Part shown: positions 1-5,512 of the stretch, piece by piece
Numbering within the stretch: position 1 is the stretch's first letter
Layout of the letters: each line of letters opens with the position of its first letter
From: Terriglobales bacterium
GTDB taxonomy: Bacteria > Acidobacteriota > Terriglobia > Terriglobales > Acidobacteriaceae
Assembly: GCA_015655365.1 (NCBI GenBank)
Contig: JAATFE010000120.1
Location: 1-6,433 of the forward strand
Length of the DNA stretch: 6,433 nt
Direction: 5' to 3'
Notes under the pieces: model-generated
What the model was told of the DNA's origin: nothing
The model's database searches: none
Seen by the model: only the letters and a program-made list of their open reading frames with translations
Position numbers and translations under genes: made by a program

Positions 1-170
1 TCGGTCAAATTCACCTGTAACTCCTTGCAAATAGGTGATTTGGCGATAGGAAAGAAAAGAAAGGATGAAGGCTGTCCCGGTGGCTTCGAAAGGCTGGATT
101 TATCGTCAGAAAATCTCCCAGGGACGGGCAAGTGTCCGCAACTTGAGCGAGTTTTGAAACCGTTCGATGC

Positions 171-204
171 TTCCTCCGCTTTGCCAGCGCAAAGCACGGA
201 GGAA
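171..204 (+). promoter_or_regulatory. Hairpin sequestering the ribosome binding site of the excisionase-like gene
   Basis: Bases 171-178 (TTCCTCCG) pair perfectly with 197-204 (CGGAGGAA), and 179-184 (CTTTGC) with 189-194 (GCAAAG). The loop is CAGC (185-188) and the only defect is a two-base bulge CA at 195-196. The Shine-Dalgarno GGAGG (198-202) of the gene starting at 209 lies wholly inside the outer stem, which ends four bases before the ATG. The 14 base pairs are seen directly. That the hairpin represses translation is inferred; a known parallel is the transposase mRNAs of IS10 and IS200, which hide their ribosome binding sites in stems. Confidence 0.75.
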
Positions 205-208
205 TGCG

Positions 209-418
209 ATGAATGTCGAATCTCAAAGCTCTAACGGAATGCCATCCGGGCCGAAGAAGCTGCTGACAGCGCGAGAGATCTGCAGCCTGTTCGGGCTTTC
301 AAAGTCCTTTGTCTATCAGCACACGATGGAAGGGGCGAAGCATCCGCTGCCCGTGGTCCGGCTCGGAGAGCGGGCGATTCGCTTCGATCCGGACAAAATT
401 TCCATCTATAATCCGTAG
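209..418 (+). CDS. Excisionase/AlpA-type helix-turn-helix protein
   Basis: A 69-residue DNA-binding protein of the MerR-like helix-turn-helix class used by excisionases and AlpA-type regulators of mobile elements. The fold covers about residues 18-60: LLTAREICSLFGLS (18-31) is the first helix and turn, SFVYQHT (33-39) the recognition helix, and VVRLGERAIRFDPDKI (49-64) the beta-hairpin wing and following helix start. The ATG at 209 is chosen because GGAGG at 198-202 lies six bases upstream; the frame is open from 167, but no such signal serves earlier starts. It lies 79 bp before the recombinase gene on the same strand, probably in one operon, so a role as recombination directionality factor or regulator of excision is likely. 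The C-terminus is short: it stops at IYNP, where relatives usually continue through a tryptophan and a basic helix. Residues of that kind (IIRSRER) lie in the +1 frame just past the end, so a truncating frameshift is possible. Confidence 0.75.
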   Translation: MNVESQSSNGMPSGPKKLLTAREICSLFGLSKSFVYQHTMEGAKHPLPVVRLGERAIRFDPDKISIYNP

Positions 419-497
419 TCGCGAAAGGCACAGCCCAAGTGCTAGCCTTAGTTCATTCGACGGAATTGTGCGGGCCAACCGAAAGAGGAGACTCAAA

Positions 498-1700
498 TTG
501 GCTCGTAAGCGATTTCAGGCCGGCACAGTCCGGTTACGTACGGATCGTGGTCCAGCATATTGGCAGGCACGCTATTGGGAGGACATCGTCGATGAAGCTG
601 GGAGGACAGCGCACAAGCGCGTGGCTGTCAGACTTGGCTTCCTCGAAGAGATTCCTAACGAGAAGGTCGCCCGCCAGAAACTGGCTGTGATTCTCAACCC
701 CATCAACGAAGTCAAACACAAACCGAAGAAAATGATGTCGTTTAGCGGGTTCATTGAAAAATACCGAACGCTCAAGTTGGCGAACCAGAAGGCTACGACG
801 GTGCACGGCTATGAGACCAATATCCGCGCGCACTACCTTCCTGAGTTCGGTGACCAGGAGCTGTCCGACATCTCTGCCGAGGACGTGCAGATCTTCATCA
901 ACCAGAAGAGGCTCGAAGGAAAGGCCCACCAAACCCTGACGAACTTGAAGTGGGGTTTGAGTTCGATCTTCGAGTCTGCGATCAAACACGGATACATCAC
1001 AGTGAATCCTGCGTCAGGCGCGGATCTTCCGCCGAAAGGGGTCAAGGAGAAAGTCAAGCTCCCGACCGGCGGTCAGCTGCTCCGGCTTATCGAGGCGCTT
1101 GCAGAGCCCTACAGCACGATGGTCTATCTGGTCTCTGTAAGCTCGATCCGTCCAGAGGAGCTGGCGTTCAAATGGCATGATCTCGAGCCTGGGGAGAGGA
1201 ATTTGTGGATCATACGCGCCATGAACAAGGGCAAGTTCCACACGCCGAAGTACCAGGAGGGGCATCGTGTCGTTCGCCTGAGCGAGACAGACATAGAACG
1301 TCTGCTTTCTCTCAAGCGGCGCGTGAATGCGAAGGATGATGACTGGATGTTCCCCAACCGCATCAAGAAGGGCGGAGCGAAGCTGAAGCCGGGTCCAATG
1401 TGGCACGAGCATATCCTCGCCCGGCATATTCAGCCGGTTGCGGACAGGTTCGGGTTGCCGCACATCACCTGGCGGCTTCTCCGGCACTGGGGATCAAGCG
1501 AGATGATCGGGAATAGAGTGGACCCCAAGGTCGTGCAGCAGCGGCTGGGGCACTCACGCCCGGACATCGTGATGAGGCACTATGCTCATGTACTCGACGA
1601 TGTACTCGACGAAAATGCGGACAAAGCCGCCGACTTGATCAGCGGCAAGCTTGGCTACAGGATTCCTGCAGAGTTTCCGGTCAATCCGGTGGAAGTATAA
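498..1700 (+). CDS. Tyrosine recombinase (site-specific integrase)
   Basis: A 400-residue phage-type integrase that would insert and excise the element by strand exchange through a 3'-phosphotyrosine. Residues 1-70 (start LARKRFQAGTVRLR) look like an arm-site DNA-binding domain, 80-172 are the helical core-binding domain, and about 185-385 the catalytic domain. Catalytic residues by motif: Arg218 (in SIRPEEL), Lys251 (in HTPKYQEG), Arg329 (in RLLRH), His352 (in LGHS) and Tyr362 (in RHYAH). The first histidine of the usual HxxR motif is Arg326 here. The start is TTG at 498, since GAGGAG (485-490) lies seven bases upstream and the family typically begins MARKRFQ. The frame stays open back to 309, but that start would overlap the preceding gene out of frame and has no ribosome binding site. 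The gene ends 85 bp from the 3' end of tRNA-Cys, the likely attachment site. Family assignment is sure; activity is not. Confidence 0.93.
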   Translation: MARKRFQAGTVRLRTDRGPAYWQARYWEDIVDEAGRTAHKRVAVRLGFLEEIPNEKVARQKLAVILNPINEVKHKPKKMMSFSGFIEKYRTLKLANQKATTVHGYETNIRAHYLPEFGDQELSDISAEDVQIFINQKRLEGKAHQTLTNLKWGLSSIFESAIKHGYITVNPASGADLPPKGVKEKVKLPTGGQLLRLIEALAEPYSTMVYLVSVSSIRPEELAFKWHDLEPGERNLWIIRAMNKGKFHTPKYQEGHRVVRLSETDIERLLSLKRRVNAKDDDWMFPNRIKKGGAKLKPGPMWHEHILARHIQPVADRFGLPHITWRLLRHWGSSEMIGNRVDPKVVQQRLGHSRPDIVMRHYAHVLDDVLDENADKAADLISGKLGYRIPAEFPVNPVEV

Positions 1701-1728
1701 GGAGGTTTATGCCGGGAATTCGCCTTAT

Positions 1729-1750
1729 CTGGGCCCGCTGGAGGGCCCAG
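1729..1750 (+). terminator. Perfect hairpin after the integrase gene, possible terminator
   Basis: CTGGGCCC (1729-1736) and GGGCCCAG (1743-1750) form a perfect 8-bp GC-rich stem with the loop GCTGGA, 28 bases after the integrase stop codon. The following bases, CAAATTTCACC, give only a weak U-tract on the plus strand, and none follows on the minus strand, so intrinsic termination would be inefficient. It sits between converging transcription from the integrase and from the tRNA operon. It could instead be a structural site near the attachment junction. Confidence 0.4.
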
Positions 1751-1785
1751 CAAATTTCACCCAGTTTCTATCTGATTGAAAAGAT

Positions 1786-1789
1786 TGGA
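1786..1789 (-). other. Probable attachment junction at the tRNA-Cys 3' end (element side to the left)
   Basis: The integrase gene ends 85 bp from the encoded CCA end of tRNA-Cys and reads toward it. Tyrosine recombinases commonly use tRNA 3' ends as attachment sites and leave the tRNA intact, as it is here. The element would then occupy positions 1-1785 and continue left beyond the window. The exact crossover cannot be fixed because the second copy of the repeat, expected to match part of 1786-1815, is not in the window. tRNA-Gly is the alternative target, but the intact tRNA-Cys lies closer. Confidence 0.45.
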
Positions 1790-1860
1790 GGCGCGGGCCG
1801 GGATCGAACCGGCGCATAAAGGTTTTGCAGACCTCTCCCTTACCACTTGGGTACCGCGCC
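1786..1860 (-). tRNA. tRNA-Cys (GCA)
   Basis: A complete 75-nt cloverleaf on the minus strand. The acceptor stem is GGCGCGG/CCGCGCC with discriminator U and encoded CCA (plus-strand TGGA at 1786-1789). The D stem is CCC/GGG, the anticodon stem GAGGT/ACCTT has the loop CTGCAAA giving anticodon GCA, and the T arm GCCGG/CCGGC has the loop TTCGATC. It is the second gene of a tRNA operon, 78 bases after tRNA-Gly. Its 3' end faces the integrase gene and is the probable integration site. Confidence 0.96.
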
Positions 1861-1869
1861 TTGGCAGGG

Positions 1870-1936
1870 CCGTCTTCTAAGTAAATGCGGATCGCTCCAA
1901 ACCATCTTAGCCAACCCGGCTGGCGCCGGAAGACGG
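1870..1936 (-). repeat. Inverted repeat in the spacer between the two tRNAs
   Basis: CCGTCTTC (1870-1877) and GAAGACGG (1929-1936) are perfect inverted copies that close off most of the 78-base tRNA spacer. Inside, CCGGC (1916-1920) and GCCGG (1925-1929) form a tighter 5-bp stem with a 4-base loop that competes with the outer pairing by one base. In the transcript this would form a stem separating tRNA-Gly from tRNA-Cys, possibly aiding cleavage of the precursor. The pairing is seen; the role is inferred. Confidence 0.4.
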
Positions 1937-1938
1937 AT

Positions 1939-2013
1939 TGGAGCGGGAGACGAGATTTGAACTCGCGACCCTCGCCTTGGCAAGGCGATGCTCTACCACT
2001 GAGCTACTCCCGC
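1939..2013 (-). tRNA. tRNA-Gly (GCC)
   Basis: A complete 75-nt cloverleaf on the minus strand. The acceptor stem is GCGGGAG/CTCCCGC with discriminator U and encoded CCA. The D stem is GCTC/GAGC, the anticodon stem TCGCC/GGCGA has the loop TTGCCAA giving anticodon GCC, and the T arm GCGAG/CTCGT has the loop TTCAAAT. It is the first gene of the tRNA operon: the promoter -10 box ends 11 bases upstream of its first base, so the precursor leader is only a few bases long. Confidence 0.96.
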
Positions 2014-2024
2014 GTACAAAAATG

Positions 2025-2053
2025 AGTATACCGGTCGACGGAAATCAGGTCAA
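2025..2053 (-). promoter_or_regulatory. Sigma70-type promoter of the tRNA-Gly/tRNA-Cys operon
   Basis: On the minus strand TTGACC (2053-2048) and TATACT (2030-2025) are separated by exactly 17 bases; each differs from consensus at one position. The first base of tRNA-Gly lies at 2013, 11 bases after the -10 box. The -35 box overlaps the TGA stop (2052-2050) of the upstream ABC ATPase gene, so the tRNA promoter is set directly into the end of that gene. A perfect 10-bp palindrome, CCGACGTCGG (2055-2064), lies one base upstream of the -35 box. Confidence 0.82.
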
Positions 2054-2802
2054 ACCGACGTCGGCGTCATCGTCGTTTCCGGAGTCCTTTTCGCGGCTCC
2101 TGCGCCCTTTTCTTCGCGCACAATCTCCCCGTCCCGCATGTACAAGATACGGCTGGCAATCGACGCTGCTTCGGGATTGTGCGTAATCATCAGCGTGGTC
2201 TGACCCAGCTCCTGGTTCGACCGCAACAGCATCTGCAGCACGGCATCGGAGTTCTTGGTGTCCAAGTTGCCCGTGGGCTCGTCCGCCAGCACAATCGCCG
2301 GCCGCGTAATCAGCGCCCGCGCAATCGCCACCCGCTGCTGCTCGCCGCCGCTCAATTCGGAAGGCCGATGCTCCAGCCGTCCCTTGATCGACAGAAGGTC
2401 GCTCAGGTGGTCCAGGTACACGCGGTCCAGCGGCGTCTTGTTGCCGCTCACATCGTACGCAATCTCGATATTCCCCATCGCCGAGAGCGTCGGCAGCAGG
2501 TTGAATTTCTGGAAGACGAAGCCGATGCGATTTTTGCGCAGCCGCGTCCGCTGCGAGTCGTTCAGTGTGGCAAAATCCACGCCGTCAATCACCACTCGCC
2601 CATGCGTGGCCTGCGTCAGCCCGCCAAGCAGGTAAAAAAGTGTGGACTTGCCCGAGCCCGAGGGACCCACAATGGCCACAAACTCCCCGCGTTGAACGGC
2701 AAGCGAAACGTCCCGCACGGCGGACACCTGGATGCGGCCAGCCGCATAAACCTTGGTCAGGTTTTCGGCAACAATGATCGGAGAGGTCTGTTCGGGTTGC
2801 AC
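2050..2802 (-). CDS. ABC transporter ATP-binding protein, LolD/MacB family
   Basis: A 250-residue cytoplasmic ATPase that would power a membrane permease. All nucleotide-binding motifs are present: Walker A GPSGSGKS (46-53), Q-loop Gln98, signature LSGGEQQR (150-157), Walker B IVLADEP (170-176) with Glu175, D-loop NLD (179-181) and switch His208. The wording around them, including FQKFNLLP and ADEPTGNLD, is typical of the LolD/MacB/FtsE-like group, which moves lipoproteins, macrolides or peptides by a mechanotransmission mechanism. The start is GTG at 2802: an in-frame TGA lies immediately before it and there is no usable ATG before the conserved domain. The ribosome binding site is weak (TTGGTGA). 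The last 20 residues, rich in Ala, Thr and Pro, are an unconserved tail. No permease or membrane-fusion gene is adjacent: tRNAs lie downstream and a divergent gene upstream. The substrate therefore cannot be inferred. Confidence 0.92.
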   Translation of the reverse strand: MQPEQTSPIIVAENLTKVYAAGRIQVSAVRDVSLAVQRGEFVAIVGPSGSGKSTLFYLLGGLTQATHGRVVIDGVDFATLNDSQRTRLRKNRIGFVFQKFNLLPTLSAMGNIEIAYDVSGNKTPLDRVYLDHLSDLLSIKGRLEHRPSELSGGEQQRVAIARALITRPAIVLADEPTGNLDTKNSDAVLQMLLRSNQELGQTTLMITHNPEAASIASRILYMRDGEIVREEKGAGAAKRTPETTMTPTSV

Positions 2803-2842
2803 TCACCAATTGTAAATGGGGCGTCCCGCCGCATCTTCTTTT

Positions 2843-2871
2843 AGAATAGGTACAGCACTGATCTCTGACAC
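2843..2871 (-). promoter_or_regulatory. Candidate promoter of the ABC ATPase gene
   Basis: On the minus strand GTGTCA (2871-2866) and TATTCT (2848-2843) are 17 bases apart, each matching consensus at four of six positions. Transcription would start near 2836, giving a leader of about 34 bases before the GTG. A second -10-like hexamer, TACAAT (2814-2809), lies so close to the GTG that it would give a leaderless message. The divergent gene at 2885 shares this 82-bp interval; its own promoter is not clear, although TAGAAT (2842-2847, plus strand) could be its -10 box. Confidence 0.35.
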
Positions 2872-2884
2872 AGGATTCCCCTCC

Positions 2885-3811
2885 ATGACTCATGATCTGA
2901 AGCTCTCTTTGGTCACCGCGCTGGAAGCCGCTGCCTCCCAGGCCGGTCTCGTCCTGCTCTCCGCCTCCACCGGCAGCGATTGCCAAAACCGCCCTACCTC
3001 CGTCTTTCTATTCGGCTTGCCCACCGCCGACGGCCGTGCCATTCGCCTCGAGCTCAGCCAGTCCTTCGACTTCGACAAGCCCGAGCTGCTCCCCGAGATG
3101 GCCGCCCACCTCGCCGAGGAAGCTAAGCGGATGCGCAATCCCCGTCCCGACTGCTATGTCACCCTGGGCGGTTTGCCCGTTTCCTTCGGCCAGTTCGAGT
3201 GGCCTTTTCACCGCTCTGTCTCCGGCGCGGACACCCACGTCGTCCACGGCCAGGTCGATCTGGCCGACGGCGCGCCTCACGGCCTCCACGCCAAAATCGC
3301 CGCCTCGGTCACCACCACCTTTGCGGAAATCGTCCCGGCCATGGAGCAGCCCTACGCCGAAACCTTCGTCTTCAACGCGGTCCGCAAAACCGTCGACATG
3401 GGTCAATTGGAGTTCATCAAGAGCGGCAATCGCCAGCCCGTCCCGGTCACCACGCGCTACTACAGCCGCTGGCAAAAGAAGTTCCTCTTCACCGAGACCA
3501 CCGATCAGGAGCGCTTCGAGTACCTGCTGCGCAAGGTCTACTGGCTCTCCGGCGTCCTCGGCGAGGGCCAGCCGGTTTGGATCGCCGATCCGCGCGACGC
3601 GCAGTACCTCAACACCACCGAAGCCGGTCTTCTGCGCATGGCCCAAAATGAGGCTGCCGAAGGCCTCCTGGCCCTCGACGGCGAGTTTGCCGTGGCCACC
3701 CCGCAGTTGCTTTCCCGCGCCCCGGCCTACCAGGCCACTCTCGACGCGGCCCTCAACTTCACCAAGCCGCAGTTCAACGAGTCCATGCGTTCCGGCCAAG
3801 GCAACATGTAG
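2885..3811 (+). CDS. Conserved-looking hypothetical protein, 308 residues, no family recognised
   Basis: I do not recognise this protein. The coding frame is convincing: it is long, has the strong C-ending codon bias of its neighbours, and fills the space between two solid genes. ATG at 2885 is chosen over the TTG/GTG-type starts that open the frame from 2816, because AGGA (2872-2875) lies nine bases upstream and the earlier residues look like translated promoter. It has no signal peptide and no membrane span, so it is probably cytoplasmic. It looks like an alpha/beta protein: a helix (4-25), beta strands (38-60), a Lys/Glu-rich helix (66-84) and an aromatic stretch with YVTLGGLPVSFGQFEWPFH (91-109). 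A charged, aromatic-rich segment (168-222, containing RYYSRWQKKF and FEYLLRKVYWL) is the part most likely to be conserved. It is transcribed divergently from the ABC ATPase and convergently with sthA, so context gives no function. Confidence 0.85.
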   Translation: MTHDLKLSLVTALEAAASQAGLVLLSASTGSDCQNRPTSVFLFGLPTADGRAIRLELSQSFDFDKPELLPEMAAHLAEEAKRMRNPRPDCYVTLGGLPVSFGQFEWPFHRSVSGADTHVVHGQVDLADGAPHGLHAKIAASVTTTFAEIVPAMEQPYAETFVFNAVRKTVDMGQLEFIKSGNRQPVPVTTRYYSRWQKKFLFTETTDQERFEYLLRKVYWLSGVLGEGQPVWIADPRDAQYLNTTEAGLLRMAQNEAAEGLLALDGEFAVATPQLLSRAPAYQATLDAALNFTKPQFNESMRSGQGNM

Positions 3812-3823
3812 GGCGGCGGCGTC

Positions 3824-5230
3824 CTACTCCGCCTGGTACCGGTGCAACCGCCCCAGCCCGTTGAATGCCGCCACCTTGTAGCACTCCGCCAGCGTGGGAT
3901 AGTTGAAGACGTTGTCGATGAAGTATTGCATTGTGCCGCCCAGAACCATCACCGCCTGTCCAATGTGAATTAGCTCGCTGGCTTCCTCGCCGATGATGTG
4001 GATGCCCAGCACCTTCAGCGTGTCGCGATGGAAAATCAGCTTCAGCCGGCCCGTCGTATCCCCGCGAATCTGCCCGCGCGCCGTCTCGCGATAGTAGGCC
4101 AAACCCACTTCGTAGGGCACGTCCTCGGCGGTTAGTTGCTCCTCGGTCTTGCCGATGAAGCTGATCTCCGGGATGGTATAGATGCCGTAAGGATAAAAGT
4201 TGGGATTGGACGTGGCCGAGTGGTCGTCGAAGGCGCGTGCTGCGGCAATGCGACCCTGCTCCATCGAGACCGAGGCCAGCGAAGGAAAGCCCACCACATC
4301 GCCTACCGCGAAAATATGCTCGACCTTGGTCCGGAAGTGCTCATCCACGGTGATGCGCCCCCGGCTATCGCTTTCCAGGCCGGCGGCTGCCAGGTTCAGG
4401 TCGTCCACATTGCCCTGGCGTCCCACGGCAAACAGCAGCGCGTCGCCGGAGACCCGCTTGTTGCTCGCCAAATTGGCCACCACGGTGCCCAGATACAGCT
4501 CCTCTACGCTTTCCACTTCCTCGCCCAGACGCAGAATCATGCGCATGTCGCGCAGGTGATAGCTGAGCGCCTCGATAATCTCCCGGTCGGCGAATTCGAG
4601 CAGCCGGTCGCGCTTCTCGATCAGGGTTACCCGCACGCCCAACACGGCAAACATGCAGGCGTATTCCACGCCGATGACGCCGCCGCCGACCACGATCAGC
4701 GATCGGGGCAGCGCCTCCAGGTCCAGAATCTGGTCGCTGTTGACGATGGATCGGCCGTTGACCGGCACCTTAGCCGCGGTCGCTGGCCGCGTGCCCACCG
4801 CCAGAATGATCCGGTCGGCCTCCAGCGTCGTGTCGGTCTGCGGGCCTTCTACGCGTATCTCGTGAGGACCGACGAAGCGGGCGATGCCGTGGACCACGTC
4901 GATGCCGTTGCGCGAAAGTTGCGCCTCGGTCACGTCCACTTCCGACCGGATCACCGCCTGGACCCTGAAGGCCAGATCGGCCATCGTGATCTTGTCCTTG
5001 ACCCGGTAGCCCATGCCGTATATCGACCGGTAGTTGTACCCGGACAGGTGCAGCACGGCCTCGCGCATGGTTTTGGATGGAATGGTGCCGGTGTTGACAC
5101 ACACCCCGCCCACCACCGAACGGGCCTCCACAACAGCCACCCGTTTCTTCATTTTGGAAGCAGCCACAGCAGCTCGCTGCCCGGACGGTCCGGAACCAAT
5201 CACGATCAGGTCATACTTGACGGCGCTCAT
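3824..5230 (-). CDS. sthA: Soluble pyridine nucleotide transhydrogenase (Si-specific NAD(P)+ transhydrogenase)
   Basis: A 468-residue FAD enzyme that transfers hydride between NADPH and NAD+ in the cytosol, usually to drain excess NADPH. It aligns throughout with E. coli SthA (466 residues). The FAD-binding GSGPSG is at 12-17, GGVCVNTGTIPSK at 41-53, a second dinucleotide motif GGGVIG at 182-187, FAD-contacting FAVGDVVG at 307-314, GIYTIPEISFIGKT at 349-362, and FNYPTLAE at 442-449. Relatives that reduce disulfides carry a second active-site Cys and a catalytic His-Pro; here those positions are Thr49 and Tyr444-Pro445, which points to SthA rather than lipoamide dehydrogenase or mercuric reductase. 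ATG at 5230 gives the usual length and has GGGGAG ten bases upstream; the TTG at 5254 adds eight residues and has no ribosome binding site. It converges on the hypothetical gene with 12 bp between the stop codons. Confidence 0.96.
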   Translation of the reverse strand: MSAVKYDLIVIGSGPSGQRAAVAASKMKKRVAVVEARSVVGGVCVNTGTIPSKTMREAVLHLSGYNYRSIYGMGYRVKDKITMADLAFRVQAVIRSEVDVTEAQLSRNGIDVVHGIARFVGPHEIRVEGPQTDTTLEADRIILAVGTRPATAAKVPVNGRSIVNSDQILDLEALPRSLIVVGGGVIGVEYACMFAVLGVRVTLIEKRDRLLEFADREIIEALSYHLRDMRMILRLGEEVESVEELYLGTVVANLASNKRVSGDALLFAVGRQGNVDDLNLAAAGLESDSRGRITVDEHFRTKVEHIFAVGDVVGFPSLASVSMEQGRIAAARAFDDHSATSNPNFYPYGIYTIPEISFIGKTEEQLTAEDVPYEVGLAYYRETARGQIRGDTTGRLKLIFHRDTLKVLGIHIIGEEASELIHIGQAVMVLGGTMQYFIDNVFNYPTLAECYKVAAFNGLGRLHRYQAE

Positions 5231-5512
5231 GCGAGAGTCTCTCCCCAGAGGCAATTTTCGACCCCGGACCGAGGCGCCCGCGAGCGGGCTGCGGCGAGGG
5301 TCCTCACTCGGAGGCTAGCATAGCGCACAGCGGTTCGAACCACACGAGTTATGTGAATTCCGGAAAATGAGGCTGCCCGCCCGATTGCAGTTGGCAGAAC
5401 CCGGCCGGCATAGGCAGGCGGCGGACCAGGTTCCCCAGCGACGGCCCTACGCCGCTGGGGAGGCGGATCTGGGGGGCCTGGCCGCCGCCATCTCGAAAAA
5501 ACTCACCGCACA
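5231..5512. other. Non-coding region upstream of sthA, with several small inverted repeats
   Basis: This stretch has no convincing gene; a 69-residue open frame on the plus strand (5367-5576) lacks a ribosome binding site and crosses the large inverted repeat. In the sthA leader GCCCG (5276-5280) and CGGGC (5285-5289) form a 5-bp stem with a CGAG loop. A perfect 10-bp palindrome, GGTTCGAACC, lies at 5332-5341. A possible sthA -10 box, TATGCT, lies on the minus strand at 5322-5317, but without a recognisable -35. The palindrome falls where a -35 or operator would be, which would suit a repressor or activator site; this is inference. Confidence 0.4.
5417..5489. repeat. Large nested inverted repeat, potential structured RNA or DNA cruciform
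   Basis: Three nested pairings share one axis. The outer arms are GGCGGCGG (5417-5424) with CCGCCGCC (5482-5489), continued after a bulged A by CCAGG (5426-5430) with CCTGG (5477-5481). The inner arms are TCCCCAGC (5432-5439) with GCTGGGGA (5454-5461), topped by GGC/GCC (5443-5445, 5451-5453) around the loop CCTAC. The 15 bases 5462-5476 are unpaired, facing a single T at 5431. In all 24 base pairs form, nearly all of them GC. No U-tract follows in either direction, so it is not a classical terminator. It lies between the divergent sthA promoter region and the end of the small gene at 5513. Confidence 0.6.

Noticed and set aside
309..497. Upstream extension of the integrase frame to 309 (63 extra residues)
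   Set aside because: It overlaps the helix-turn-helix gene out of frame, has no ribosome binding site, and the family normally starts at the residues encoded from 498, where a good site exists.
1938..2186. Plus-strand open frame starting MERETRFELATLALARR
   Set aside because: It is the antisense translation of tRNA-Gly, a well-known spurious protein, and then runs antisense into the ABC ATPase gene.
2585..2986. Minus-strand frame of 133 residues containing a glycine-rich start
   Set aside because: It is a frame-shifted shadow of the ABC ATPase 5' end and of the divergent gene, with no protein-like character.
3008..3799. Minus-strand frame of 263 residues opposite the hypothetical gene, and plus-strand frame of 281 residues at 3036-3881
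   Set aside because: Both arise from high-GC codon bias of the gene at 2885-3811; their composition is dominated by Gly/Val/Glu or by Ser/Pro/Arg repeats typical of shadow frames.
4136..5323. Plus-strand frame of 395 residues opposite sthA
   Set aside because: Its His/Asp/Gln/Val-rich composition is the antisense reading of a high-GC gene, and SthA is unmistakable on the other strand.
5332..5341. GGTTCGAACC as a tRNA T-arm remnant
   Set aside because: The flanking bases do not form a T stem and no acceptor or anticodon arm is nearby.
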